A DNA stretch of 64,000 nt from JAGVSR01 sp031413815 (GCA_031413815.1 JANOFU010000037.1:76669-140668), one strand, 5' to 3'. Shown: positions 1 through 8,171, counted from the stretch's first letter. Notes: generated from the sequence alone by a model not told the origin. Numbers and translations are program-made.

Positions 1-372
1 AGCTGGAGATGGTCTGAGGCGGGAGGCGGCGCCGTTCCCGCCGCGGAACAGGCGATGGTCTACAGCGAACAAGACGACAGCCGCACAGTAACCATGGCCC
101 GCGGGACCCGCTTTGCAATTGAGCTTGAAAGCAACCCATCGACGGGGTTCAACTGGGATATCGCCGAACCGCTTCCGGAGACCTTGGCCCTGACATCTCA
201 GGGCAGCTCAGGCGGCAACTCGGGCAGTCAAGTTGGAGCGCCCGGTGCCCAGCGGTTTGACTTCGTGGCCAACGCATCCGGGACGGGCAAGATCGTGCTG
301 GGGTACCGCCGGGTCTGGGAGAAAGGCGTCGAGCCGGCCAAAACGTTCCGGCTCGGGGTTGTGATTGAGTGA
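1..372 (+). CDS. Chagasin-family (I42) cysteine protease inhibitor, 5' end outside window
   Basis: The reading frame is open from the first base of the window to the stop at 370-372, so the start probably lies to the left; the first ATG inside is at 55. The protein has the two hallmarks of the chagasin/I42 family: an NPSTGFNW segment (the NPTTGY/F-x-W loop) and a YRRVWE segment near the C-terminus (the RPW/E loop). These loops insert into the active-site cleft of papain-type proteases in known members. The next gene, 21 bases downstream, encodes such a protease, which supports a paired role. An export signal, expected for this family, would be in the missing part. Family assignment is firm; cognate pairing is inference. 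Confidence 0.85.
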   Translation, partial: SWRWSEAGGGAVPAAEQAMVYSEQDDSRTVTMARGTRFAIELESNPSTGFNWDIAEPLPETLALTSQGSSGGNSGSQVGAPGAQRFDFVANASGTGKIVLGYRRVWEKGVEPAKTFRLGVVIE

Positions 373-393
373 GTGATACTTTGGGGGTTTGCC

Positions 394-2031
394 ATGTTTC
401 GCGTTTCAATGTTCCACACGGCTGTCATGCTGGGTCTCACATTGATTGCATTGATCAGTAGCAGCCGGCACGGGGCCGTGGCGCAAGACCGCGTTCCGGT
501 CTCAGAGCAGAAAAAGCAAATCCGCGAGCTTAATGAAGCGAGCGGCGAGACGCTCAAGAAGAGCGTAGCGGCGAAAGAGAAGACAGCACCGGCTGAGGTT
601 CAGACCAAGCTCAAAGAGATCCGCACCGAACTTCTCAAACCGGATAACGACAAGCTCATTGGCGGTAAGCCGACGTTCGTAGTTGGTGCGTCGAAGGCGC
701 TGCGCCGTCCGCTGAACAAACTGGCAGGCACAAAACCACCTTCGGATCTCGCCAGCCGGATGAGCACGCAAGTTCAGTCAACGAAACGGGCAGCAGACCG
801 CGAAGTGGCGCTGACGGAAACACTCAAAGCCAATGGGTTTGTCAAAGAGACGCGCAGTCTGGCGAGTTCGCCAACGGGGTTGTCGTCTGTCTGCAATCCG
901 TCGGCAAAGAGTTTCGATTGGCGCGAGCATGGCGCGGTGACTGCTGTCAAAGATCAGGGGACGTGCGGCAGTTGCTGGACGTTCGCGGCGATCGCGGCCA
1001 TGGAAGGCAGCTATTATGTGAGAACCAGCGACACGTTTACCGGGTCCGAGCAGCAGATGCTCAGTTGTTCAAGAGCGGGCGACTGCGCGAACGGCGGTTG
1101 GTATTCCGATGCCTGGGAGAATTTGCAGGGTGAGGGGACGGCAACGGCCAAGACCTATCCCTACAAGGGTGAAGATACGAAATGTAAGTGGACGACGCCG
1201 ACCCCCTATCACTGGAGTTACTGGGGTTGGGTCAATGAAAACCAGAATCCGTCAAACTACGACGACCCGACCCCCAAAGAGATGATCAAGGACGCGCTGT
1301 GCCAGCGGGGTCCGCTGGCGACGACGGTGGCTGTTACCGAAGCATTTTCTGCCTACAGCGGCGGTGTGTTCAATGAGACAACCGATGAATGGATCAACCA
1401 CGCGGTGACGATTGTCGGCTGGGATGATGACGATGAGGCTTGGATCATCAAAAACTCGTGGGGGTCCGAGTGGGGTGAGAAAGGCTATATGCGGATCAAC
1501 TACGCCAGCAACAAAATCGGCGTGCTGACAGCGTGGGTGGCGGCGCGCAAGCCGGTACAGTTGACGGACAACTGCTCGAAGTTCGATCCCAAGAAGGTGC
1601 GCTTGCGTGACATCAACGGCCGCTGGAAGTTTGTCTACCAGGGCCGCAACATCTTTGATCTGGGTGAGCGCCAAGATGAAGCGCAGCGGGCGCTGGCGGC
1701 GATGAGACACTACAAGGTCAACAATCGTTGCACGGTGGGCCGGCTTGAGAAAGATGGATCAACGGATGTTGCTCCGGGAGCGTTCGAGTACTTCCTCGCT
1801 GGTATTAAAACTCCTACCGGGGCGATGACGGGTGAGACCTGCCAGCCGTTTGATGCGGGCCGCTTGGACGTGAATCGCCAGGGCAGCAAATGGGCCATTG
1901 AAGATCAATCGCGTACGCTCGTGACGTTCGACAAGCAGGATGATGCGTGGCTGAGCTACGCCTACATCCGCCGTCACAGCTTTACCCATCAATGCAAGAT
2001 CGGACAGTTTTTTGCCTACTACCGGCGATAA
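394..2031 (+). CDS. Secreted papain-family (C1A) cysteine protease with duplicated C-terminal domain
   Basis: The ATG at 394 is preferred over the GTG at 373 because a GGGGG tract sits just upstream and the protein then starts with a clean signal peptide ending near AVAQ. Residues about 30-160 look like a propeptide. The catalytic domain begins near FDWREHGAV; the active-site cysteine is Cys194 in QGTCGSCW, the histidine is His336 in NHAVTIVGW and the asparagine is Asn354 in KNSWGSEWG, so all catalytic residues are present. After the protease domain come two related segments, each with a C-x2-F start, a Trp and a terminal C-(T/K)-(V/I)-G motif, probably an extracytoplasmic binding module. The inhibitor gene lies just upstream in the same direction. 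Substrate is unknown. Confidence 0.93.
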   Translation: MFRVSMFHTAVMLGLTLIALISSSRHGAVAQDRVPVSEQKKQIRELNEASGETLKKSVAAKEKTAPAEVQTKLKEIRTELLKPDNDKLIGGKPTFVVGASKALRRPLNKLAGTKPPSDLASRMSTQVQSTKRAADREVALTETLKANGFVKETRSLASSPTGLSSVCNPSAKSFDWREHGAVTAVKDQGTCGSCWTFAAIAAMEGSYYVRTSDTFTGSEQQMLSCSRAGDCANGGWYSDAWENLQGEGTATAKTYPYKGEDTKCKWTTPTPYHWSYWGWVNENQNPSNYDDPTPKEMIKDALCQRGPLATTVAVTEAFSAYSGGVFNETTDEWINHAVTIVGWDDDDEAWIIKNSWGSEWGEKGYMRINYASNKIGVLTAWVAARKPVQLTDNCSKFDPKKVRLRDINGRWKFVYQGRNIFDLGERQDEAQRALAAMRHYKVNNRCTVGRLEKDGSTDVAPGAFEYFLAGIKTPTGAMTGETCQPFDAGRLDVNRQGSKWAIEDQSRTLVTFDKQDDAWLSYAYIRRHSFTHQCKIGQFFAYYRR

Positions 2032-2064
2032 GTTCGCAGGGTACACAGCAGCAAGGCGCAAAGC

Positions 2065-2100
2065 CGGACGGTTCAGGCGGGGGGCGTCCCGAACCGTCCG
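2065..2100. terminator. Hairpin between convergent genes
   Basis: CGGACGGTTC at 2065-2074 is repeated as its exact reverse complement at 2091-2100, with a GC-rich 16-base loop. It lies between the stop of the protease gene (2031) and the end of the convergent gene at 2118, where a bidirectional terminator is expected. There is no clear T run on either side, so termination is inferred from structure and position only. Confidence 0.5.
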
Positions 2101-2117
2101 ATGGGCCACGCGAGGCG

Positions 2118-2411
2118 TTAACTGACGCGGCGGAGCAGATCACGTGACGCCTTTTCAGACAAGCTGCCTGCATCATCAGGACGTGCCGCGGGGTTGATTG
2201 CCGAGCCACTGCCATTCACACCAGGGCTAAGGCGCATGGCGCGATCCGACACGCCGCCCGTGTCAGTGCGAGCCAGCGGGTTGGCCGTGCGGCCTGCGCC
2301 GGTCACACCGGGATGGTCCATCTGAACCTTGTCCGATAGCGCGTTGGCGTGTGCGAGGCTCGCGGTCGATGCCATCATGGCAAAGGCTAGAATGAGCGTT
2401 CTCATGGTCAT
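2118..2411 (-). CDS. Small secreted protein with an internal repeat
   Basis: A 97-residue protein with a signal peptide (hydrophobic stretch ending at AHA, about residues 1-22). The start ATG at 2411 has AAGGA 6-7 bases upstream. The mature part contains two copies of a short unit resembling HPGVTGAGRTANPLAR and SPGVNGSGSAINPAAR, each rich in Gly, Ala, Asn and Pro. There are no cysteines and no recognisable enzyme motif. It is convergent with the protease gene. I do not recognise the family; it is probably a periplasmic or extracellular low-complexity protein. Confidence 0.65.
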   Translation of the reverse strand: MTMRTLILAFAMMASTASLAHANALSDKVQMDHPGVTGAGRTANPLARTDTGGVSDRAMRLSPGVNGSGSAINPAARPDDAGSLSEKASRDLLRRVS

Positions 2412-2598
2412 GATCCTTTGGGTTATGAGGTTTGTTTGAGGTGTTGATGTCTTGAGGCCGTTTGAGAGCTCTCGTCAGCATGCATGATGGGACTTACGGG
2501 GCAGTTCCGACTGGGTTTCATTTCTGGTGTTCACGCCCCTGTGAGGAGTGCGTTGCTGAGCACATGAAAGGCAGGTAAGGACTGCGCTTCTTCTGGGT

Positions 2599-3879
2599 AT
2601 GAATTCAGGAACGATCAATGTGAACGTTAGGATTGCTGCGGCGGGCGCCGATGGATTTCCCGAGCCGCGTCTCGAAACGGCGGATGTTCCTGTCAGCGCG
2701 ATTGTGCATGCCTGTCATGAGAAGACGGTCGATGCGGGTCTCTCTGCGTTGGCTCTTGCAGGGCTAGATCGAAAGACCCTTGAGCCAGTCCTCACGTATT
2801 GCGCGGAGTTGCGCTGCGAATCTGACAATGTGACGTGCCCGGGTTGCAAGCGGCGCACAGAAGCACAGGGCATTCAGTCGCTCGAAGAGTTTATCGCGCG
2901 GCATAAGGAGATTGTTGTTGGTGATGGCGCGGTGCGGTTGGCCGGCCAAGGCAAGGATACGATCTCAACGCCGGCACTCGCAGCCTTAGAGAAAACCTGG
3001 AGCGGAGAGAACTATTGGTTCTGGGCGCGGCGGGTTTTGCGTAAGCTTCGCCATGGCATCCGCCGCGCGCACATCAGGGGCAGTCCGGTCGCTGCGTCGG
3101 GCCAATCGCCAGCCGTCATCCTGACCGAACCACAACTTCCCGACAACATCGGCATGGTGGCGCGCGCATGCGCCAACTTCGGGTTCGACGAGTTGCGCTT
3201 GATCAACCCCCGCGATGGCTGGCCCAACGAGAAGGCGCGCATCGCAGCTTCGGGGGCCAACTACATCATTGACGATGCGGCCGCCTACGACTCGATGGAG
3301 GCGGCCCTCGGTGATCTCAATTGGGTCTGTGCCACGACCGCCCGGCAGCGCGATCTCCGCAAGCCAGTGATGACACCGCAGCAGGTTGTTCAGGAAATGC
3401 GCCACCGCATCGCCCGCGGCGAGCGCTGCGGCATTCTGTTCGGCCGCGAGCGCAACGGACTTGAGACCGCGGAGGTCGCCAACGCCGACGCCATCGTCAT
3501 GATTCCCGTCAACAGCCGCTTCGCCTCCCTTAACCTTGCTCAAGCCGTTCTGATCTTGGGATATGAGTGGCTGCGCTCGGGCGATGAGGCCAGTTTGGGC
3601 CGGGTGACGACCTATGAAACCCCGGTTGCGGCAGGCCTCAACATGTCCGGCGACCGTCCGGCAACCAAGGAGGAACTCTTTGGTTTATTTGAACATCTTG
3701 AAATGGAACTCGATCGCTCGGGTTTTTTCAATCCGCCACAGAAGCGCCCTTCCGTGGTGAACAACATGCACGCGATGTTCGTGCGCGCAGGCTTTACTGA
3801 GCAGGAAGTTCGCACCCTGCGTGGCATAGTTGCCACGCTCGCCAAGGGCAAGGGCGCGGGGCGCAAGCCGTCCACATGA
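2599..3879 (+). CDS. trmJ: tRNA (cytidine/uridine-2'-O-)-methyltransferase TrmJ with N-terminal extension
   Basis: From about residue 172 onward this is a SpoU-type knotted methyltransferase of the TrmJ group: motif 1 in LTEPQLPDNIGMVARA, motif 2 in GILFGRERNGLE and motif 3 in SRFASLNLAQAVLIL. TrmJ methylates the 2'-O of residue 32 in tRNA anticodon loops. The usual length is about 240-280 residues; here the protein has 426. The first 160 residues form an extra region with four clustered cysteines (Cys68, Cys73, Cys80, Cys83) and a stretch (VPVSAIVHA to LTYCAEL) that faintly resembles DUF433-type winged helices. There is no stop between the parts. No strong ribosome site precedes the ATG at 2599, so the start is less sure than the identity. 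Confidence 0.88.
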   Translation: MNSGTINVNVRIAAAGADGFPEPRLETADVPVSAIVHACHEKTVDAGLSALALAGLDRKTLEPVLTYCAELRCESDNVTCPGCKRRTEAQGIQSLEEFIARHKEIVVGDGAVRLAGQGKDTISTPALAALEKTWSGENYWFWARRVLRKLRHGIRRAHIRGSPVAASGQSPAVILTEPQLPDNIGMVARACANFGFDELRLINPRDGWPNEKARIAASGANYIIDDAAAYDSMEAALGDLNWVCATTARQRDLRKPVMTPQQVVQEMRHRIARGERCGILFGRERNGLETAEVANADAIVMIPVNSRFASLNLAQAVLILGYEWLRSGDEASLGRVTTYETPVAAGLNMSGDRPATKEELFGLFEHLEMELDRSGFFNPPQKRPSVVNNMHAMFVRAGFTEQEVRTLRGIVATLAKGKGAGRKPST

Positions 3880-4050
3880 GTTGCCTTGTTCTGGCCAAGT
3901 TTTGAGCCGAGCGATGCCCGCGGCTTGATGAGGGGCACGACCGCGCTGGGGTCCGCAAGAATGCGATGAACTGGACTGTATTGGCCCCTACGCGGGGCAT
4001 GCGGATGGGCCAGGCAAAATGCAGATTTAAAAAGGATAGGGGCAGTTTCG

Positions 4051-4749
4051 ATGCGAACCACGAGAAGGGCGGGGATTGCCGGTGCCGCAGCGCTGATGAT
4101 GGCGATGCTGGCGGTGCCAGCAACTGCGCAGGAGTTGAGCGAGAAGTCGGTTATTTCATTCATGGAGTACGCTTGGTCGCTGGTCCCGCAACAGTTTTCC
4201 AAACAGGACGGGACCGTTATTGTCATCGACAAAAAGAAAAAGGCCGAAGTCCTCGTGCCGGTCGATGTGGCGCGGGAAGTGATCAAGGTTGGCCGTATCT
4301 CGGCGCACGCTCAGGTTTGCGGATTGGGTGACGATCAGGTCATCAATCACCGGTCGCTGATGAAGCGCGAAGAGGAAAAGAAGAAGTGGACGGACCAGCA
4401 GCTCGTCTACATCAACCAATTGCACTTGACGACGGTCATGCTTCTGACTGGCAAGATCAAACTTGTCGAGAAGGAAGGCGAAAAGGACGTCGTGGTCGAA
4501 GACAAGAAGACCGCCTCGCAGACCTGCACGGATGAGCAACGGTCCAAAGTCAAAGAACTGATCACGGCTTACGTGAAAACGGGACCGAACTTTAAGGTCA
4601 ACGTGACGCCCGTTGATGGCAAAGCCGCACCGGCGGCCACGGGATCGACCGCCGCTGCGCCACCGGCCGCGGCACCTGCTGCCGCGACCCCGGCGACACC
4701 CCCGGCAGCTGCGGTTCCCGCAGCCGTCGAGAAGGTCGAGAAGAAGTAA
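4051..4749 (+). CDS. Exported protein with Ala/Pro-rich C-terminal tail, function unknown
   Basis: A 232-residue protein with a twin-Arg-like n-region and hydrophobic stretch ending in PATAQ (about residue 27), so it is exported. The middle contains two cysteines (VCGLGDD and QTCTDEQ) and several charged runs of Lys/Glu. The last 45 residues are almost entirely Ala, Pro, Thr and Val and end in EKVEKK, a low-complexity tail like a cell-wall or periplasm-spanning linker. The start ATG has a GGATAGGGG tract upstream, and a strong terminator follows. I do not recognise a domain. Confidence 0.75.
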   Translation: MRTTRRAGIAGAAALMMAMLAVPATAQELSEKSVISFMEYAWSLVPQQFSKQDGTVIVIDKKKKAEVLVPVDVAREVIKVGRISAHAQVCGLGDDQVINHRSLMKREEEKKKWTDQQLVYINQLHLTTVMLLTGKIKLVEKEGEKDVVVEDKKTASQTCTDEQRSKVKELITAYVKTGPNFKVNVTPVDGKAAPAATGSTAAAPPAAAPAAATPATPPAAAVPAAVEKVEKK

Positions 4750-4795
4750 GTTTGGCGCAGTTGACGCCGGACGGACACGCCTGTACACCCTTTTC

Positions 4796-4826
4796 ACGCG
4801 GGTCCTTCGGGCCCGCGTTACTTTTT
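4796..4826 (+). terminator. Intrinsic terminator
   Basis: ACGCGGG (4796-4802) pairs with CCCGCGT (4812-4818), extended inside by TCC/GGG to a three-base loop, and is followed by TACTTTTTG. It lies 46 bases after the stop of the exported-protein gene and separates it from rpsD. Confidence 0.85.
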
Positions 4827-4965
4827 GCGCACCCGCGGTGAGACGTCTCTGTGGCCCTCACCTGTCAGCCAAACGTCCCGTAAAATGGGAGGACCGGCAG
4901 AGGAGGGGGCGCTCCAGGCCCGCTGGATTGTCCGGTGGGCTGATGCAACTTTGGAGTGCTCGACG

Positions 4966-5583
4966 ATGACCAAGCGCTTATCCGCGAAACATAAGATTGA
5001 CCGCCGCCTCGGTGAAAACATCTGGGGCCGCCCCAAGAGCCCTCTCAACAAGCGCGAAAGCCGCCCCGGCCAGCACGGCGAGCGGCGCGTGTCCAAAACG
5101 TCCGACTTCGGCCAACAGCTGAAGGCGAAGCAGAAGCTCAAAGGCTATTACGGCAACATTTCTGAGCGCCAGTTCCTGAAGCTCTACAAGGAAGCCGCGC
5201 GCCTCAAGGGTTCGACGTCGGAGCAGCTGATCGGCTTGCTTGAGCGCCGTCTTGACGCGCTGGTGTATCGCGCCAAGTTTGTGCCGACCGTGTTCGCGGC
5301 CCGCCAGTTTGTCTCGCATGGCCATGTCACTGTGAACGGCCGCCGGGTGACGGTGCCGAGCTACCGGGTCCGGATCGGCGATCTCGTCGAAGTCAAGGAA
5401 GCGGCCAAACAGATGCCGCTGGTTCTGGAATCGATCAAGAGTGCTGAGCGCGATTTGCCGGATTACATTGACGCCGATCACGGCAAGCTGACCGCGAAGC
5501 TGGCGCGCATTCCGGCGTTGTCGGACGTGCCCTACCCGGTGACGATGGAACCCAACCTCGTGGTCGAGTTCTATTCGCGGTAA
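4966..5583 (+). CDS. rpsD: 30S ribosomal protein S4
   Basis: The 205-residue product starts MTKRLSAKHKIDRR and contains the S4 N-terminal domain (RESRPGQHG) and the S4 RNA-binding domain (RRLDALVYRAKF, RQFVSHGHVTVNGRRV). S4 is a primary binder of the 5' domain of 16S rRNA and helps nucleate 30S assembly. Length matches the family. The frame is open further upstream, but the ATG at 4966 gives the conserved N-terminus and has GGAG about nine bases before it. As in many alphaproteobacteria it stands alone rather than in the spc/alpha operon, and is preceded by its own spacer after a terminator. Confidence 0.97.
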   Translation: MTKRLSAKHKIDRRLGENIWGRPKSPLNKRESRPGQHGERRVSKTSDFGQQLKAKQKLKGYYGNISERQFLKLYKEAARLKGSTSEQLIGLLERRLDALVYRAKFVPTVFAARQFVSHGHVTVNGRRVTVPSYRVRIGDLVEVKEAAKQMPLVLESIKSAERDLPDYIDADHGKLTAKLARIPALSDVPYPVTMEPNLVVEFYSR

Positions 5584-5593
5584 TTTAACTCTT

Positions 5594-5630
5594 TTGGTGT
5601 CCGACCCCCCGGGGTGGTTACTGACACCAA
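5594..5630. repeat. Dispersed GGTGTC-type palindrome
   Basis: TTGGTGTC (5594-5601) is mirrored by GACACCAA (5623-5630), with a GACCCCCCGGGGT core between. It belongs to a family of imperfect palindromes ending in GGTGTC/GACACC found at several other intergenic sites in this window. It sits between the convergent rpsD and PqiA-like genes and could also act as a terminator hairpin. Confidence 0.7.
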
Positions 5631-5679
5631 TCCGAACGCCATTCGAAACTGGGCTGGCTCACGCTGGCCCTTTTCTTTG

Positions 5680-6747
5680 TCAGCGGCGATGCCGGCGGGC
5701 AGGATTAGTTGGCAGCGGCACAGGCTCGCCCGCAACAGCTGGAGCCGCAAGGGTAGGGCGCGCGCGCCGCGGGGCCACGGTGTTCGCCCAACCATAGGCC
5801 AGCATCGTCATCAGCGCGCTGGCCGCGAAGAAGTAGACGCCGGGCAGCACGCGCGCTTCGGTGTAGCCGCTCGAATTCACATAGAAGATCATCAGCGCCA
5901 GCACCATGACGTCGGTCATCGAATACCGGCCGAGCCATTCCATGGTCGCGATCGACTTCTTGCGGAACTCGGCCGGTATGTCCGGCGATGTGACGAGGGT
6001 CAGAAGATAAAAAAGCTTCAGGAACGGAAACAGGATCGAGAACAGGAACAATACCACGCACAGGAAGTACTCCTGGTTCTCAAACAGCGCGTAAATGATT
6101 GTCGCGATGGAGTGCTCATTGGTCCACACGTAAACGGTGGTGAAGCGTATCGTGGGCAGGATGATGCCGAGCGCGAAGAACACGGTCGCCACGATAATCA
6201 GGAACGACAACACGAAGTTGCGGAAGGTCGAGGCGGGCTTAAACACCATCGGCTCGGGCTGCTGTGCGGAAGCAGCCGCTAATCCCTCGGTTCGCAGCCA
6301 CGCATACGACACCATCATCAACAGCACGGCCGCGGTGAAAAAGTAGACCCCGGTCAGGCTCGTGGCATCATAGATGCCTTGCGCCTTGATAAAGAAGATC
6401 GTCAGCGCCAGCACCAGAACATCGTGCATCGACCATTTGCCGAGCCATTCCAGCGCCTGCAGGCGGCGGTGCTGCCGGGTCAGTTCCGTCACGGGCAATG
6501 TCGAGACCAGCAGCAGATACAGCAGCTTCAACACCGGCAGCACGATCGAGAAAATCAGCACCGTCAAACCGAGGAACATCTGCCCGTCGTTGAGCAGAAC
6601 CTGCACCGTCGACAGCAGCGAATGCTCCGTCGACCAAAACACGTATTTGGTGAGCTTGATGATCGGCAGCGAAATACCGAGCGCGAGACACACGCTGGCG
6701 CCGATGATGGCGAGGCTCAACAGGAAGCGTCTGCCGCCGAGCCGCAT
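5680..6747 (-). CDS. PqiA-like (paraquat-inducible protein A) membrane protein, two repeats
   Basis: A 355-residue inner-membrane protein made of two similar halves, each with about four transmembrane helices and matching signatures: LGISLPIIKLTKYVFW and LGIILPTIRFTTVYVW, then LQALEWLGKWSMHDVLVLAL and IATMEWLGRYSMTDVMVLAL. This is the PqiA family pattern. PqiA works with MCE proteins (PqiB/YebT) in lipid transport between membranes, but no mce gene is adjacent. The Cys-x2-Cys zinc pairs of E. coli PqiA are not present. A polar, Arg/Pro-rich tail ends the protein. Family assignment is good; the lipid-transport role is inferred from the family. Confidence 0.85.
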   Translation of the reverse strand: MRLGGRRFLLSLAIIGASVCLALGISLPIIKLTKYVFWSTEHSLLSTVQVLLNDGQMFLGLTVLIFSIVLPVLKLLYLLLVSTLPVTELTRQHRRLQALEWLGKWSMHDVLVLALTIFFIKAQGIYDATSLTGVYFFTAAVLLMMVSYAWLRTEGLAAASAQQPEPMVFKPASTFRNFVLSFLIIVATVFFALGIILPTIRFTTVYVWTNEHSIATIIYALFENQEYFLCVVLFLFSILFPFLKLFYLLTLVTSPDIPAEFRKKSIATMEWLGRYSMTDVMVLALMIFYVNSSGYTEARVLPGVYFFAASALMTMLAYGWANTVAPRRARPTLAAPAVAGEPVPLPTNPARRHRR

Positions 6748-6770
6748 GAGATCAGATGGTCCTTCGCCAT

Positions 6771-6890
6771 GTCCCCTCTCCCCGTTCTTACGGCGAGAGG
6801 GCTAGGGTGAGGGGCAGCTACGTGTTCGAGCGCAGTGCTGCCCCTCACCCCAACCTTCTCCCCATTCGGAAGCGAATGGGGATAGAGTCT
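6771..6890. repeat. Compound palindromic repeat (CCCTCTCCCC family)
   Basis: Two hairpins flank a longer inverted repeat: a CTCTCCCC/GGCGAGAGGG hairpin, then GGGTGAGGGGCAGC, a spacer, GCTGCCCCTCACCC, and a second CTCCCCATTCGG/GAATGGGGA hairpin. The whole unit is about 120 bases and can fold into one cruciform-like structure. The same architecture is seen inside mazG at 39131-39248. It separates grxD from the PqiA-like gene and may end transcription. Confidence 0.8.
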
Positions 6891-6892
6891 CC

Positions 6893-7237
6893 TTACCCAT
6901 GATGGTGCGCGTGCGGGATGCCCTTGGCGCAGACGAGGTCGTGCAGCTCGCCAGCTTGAAACATTTCGCGCACGATATCGCAACCGCCGACGAATTCGCC
7001 CTTGACATAGAGCTGCGGGATCGTCGGCCAGTTGGTGAAGCTCTTGATGCCGTCGCGAATAGCGGCATCGTCCAGCACGTTCACGTCCTTGTAGGGTACG
7101 CCCAATTGGTCAAGGATCTTGGCAACCTGGGCCGAGAACCCGCACTGGGGAAACTTCGAGGTGCCCTTCATGAACAGCACCACGTCGTTGGCAGCAATGG
7201 TGGTCTTGATCCAGTCGTGGGCCTTTTGGTCAGTCAT
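6893..7237 (-). CDS. grxD: Monothiol glutaredoxin Grx4 type
   Basis: A 114-residue protein with the CGFS active site (KFPQCGFSAQ), the TNWPTIPQLYVKGEFVGG glutathione-binding segment and the GGCDI motif. CGFS glutaredoxins bind a [2Fe-2S] cluster shared with glutathione and deliver or sense Fe-S clusters together with BolA proteins. A bolA-type gene lies just upstream in the same direction (stop at 7334), the usual partnership. The C-terminus ends in a short His-rich tail (PHAHHHG), an extra not essential to the fold. Confidence 0.96.
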   Translation of the reverse strand: MTDQKAHDWIKTTIAANDVVLFMKGTSKFPQCGFSAQVAKILDQLGVPYKDVNVLDDAAIRDGIKSFTNWPTIPQLYVKGEFVGGCDIVREMFQAGELHDLVCAKGIPHAHHHG

Positions 7238-7333
7238 GGTCGGGTCTCCTGGCGCGGCTGCGCCGCATGTCGAATTACGCTTCTTGAGCCCAAATGTGGC
7301 GACAGCGGGGGGGAAGTCAACTGCGGCTTAGAC

Positions 7334-7570
7334 TTACTCTTGCGGCACCGCCGTTGTCAGCGCCAAGGCGTGCAAAACTCCGCCCATGCGGCCACCAAGC
7401 GCCTCATAAACCATCTGGTGCTGGGCGACGCGCGATTTGCCCTTGAAGGCTGAGGTGACAACGTGCGCCTGCCAGTGATCGTTGTCGCCGGCAAGGTCCT
7501 TCAACTCGACGGTGGCGTCGGGGAACTTGGCCTTGATCAGGTGGTCAATTTCGGTCGCGGACATGGGCAT
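7334..7570 (-). CDS. BolA/IbaG family protein
   Basis: A 78-residue protein with the BolA fold signature: an N-terminal helix (IDHLIKAKFP), a mid region DHWQAHVVTSAFKGKSRVAQHQMVYEAL and the ALGGRMGGVLHALAL end. The conserved histidine in the QHQMVY region is the usual cluster ligand contributed to a BolA-glutaredoxin heterodimer. It lies directly upstream of grxD in the same direction, which fits joint Fe-S or iron signalling. Two ATGs (7570 and 7564) are possible starts; the difference is two residues. Confidence 0.93.
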   Translation of the reverse strand: MPMSATEIDHLIKAKFPDATVELKDLAGDNDHWQAHVVTSAFKGKSRVAQHQMVYEALGGRMGGVLHALALTTAVPQE

Positions 7571-7598
7571 TTCAGCAGGGCTCCAATTGGGTGGGCGG

Positions 7599-8171
7599 TT
7601 ACTTCATGTCAATCGCTTGCTTAACGGCATCGGCGAACGTCGATTGTGGCGCTTTCCGGCAGGCGTCGCCGGTTCTGGCGGTGTAGCGTTCCAGGGCACC
7701 GGTTTCAATGCGCGGGGTGGCCTCGCCATGCGATGAGTGCCCGATATGCCAGAACACCATTGCGGCCATGTCCGCCGCATCTTCGATGGTCGTGAATGTC
7801 ATGTGCGAGCACAGAAACTCCGGGACCTCTAGAGCATCAGATGAGTAAGAGTCTGGTGCAATCAGAGGAGCGAGCATTTGTTGCAGACTAGCAGCAGGCG
7901 CGGCCTGACACAGGCTGTCGAGCTTCGTCGCGTTCGGGGTGACAGCGTTGAGATCAACGCGGGCTTGCGGCGTCTGCGGCGCGGCGCGGCCCATCATCCA
8001 CGCGACGACCAGCGAGGCGCCCAGTTGCTCGCTGGGATCGGCGGAATTCCGGGCTGTAGTGAATTGAGCGCAGGTCCACACTGCCGGATCAATCGACTGC
8101 GCGCTGGCTCCGTGGGGCACCACCAGCATTGCGATCGTCAAACCCGCGCGCCGCGCAGTTTGCTTGGACAT
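7599..8171 (-). CDS. Exported protein with two possible HdeA-like segments
   Basis: A 190-residue protein with a signal peptide ending near GASAQS. The start ATG at 8171 has GGAG six bases upstream. The mature part falls into two halves that each begin with a Cys (WTCAQF and FLCSHM), have a hydrophobic Trp segment (VVAWMMG and MVFWHIGHS) and end with a second Cys (DSLCQ and DACRK). This spacing resembles the HdeA/HdeB acid-stress periplasmic chaperones, which are held by one disulfide. The HdeA link is my inference from pattern only; the duplication is visible. It lies between FKBP isomerase and bolA-type genes. Confidence 0.7.
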   Translation of the reverse strand: MSKQTARRAGLTIAMLVVPHGASAQSIDPAVWTCAQFTTARNSADPSEQLGASLVVAWMMGRAAPQTPQARVDLNAVTPNATKLDSLCQAAPAASLQQMLAPLIAPDSYSSDALEVPEFLCSHMTFTTIEDAADMAAMVFWHIGHSSHGEATPRIETGALERYTARTGDACRKAPQSTFADAVKQAIDMK

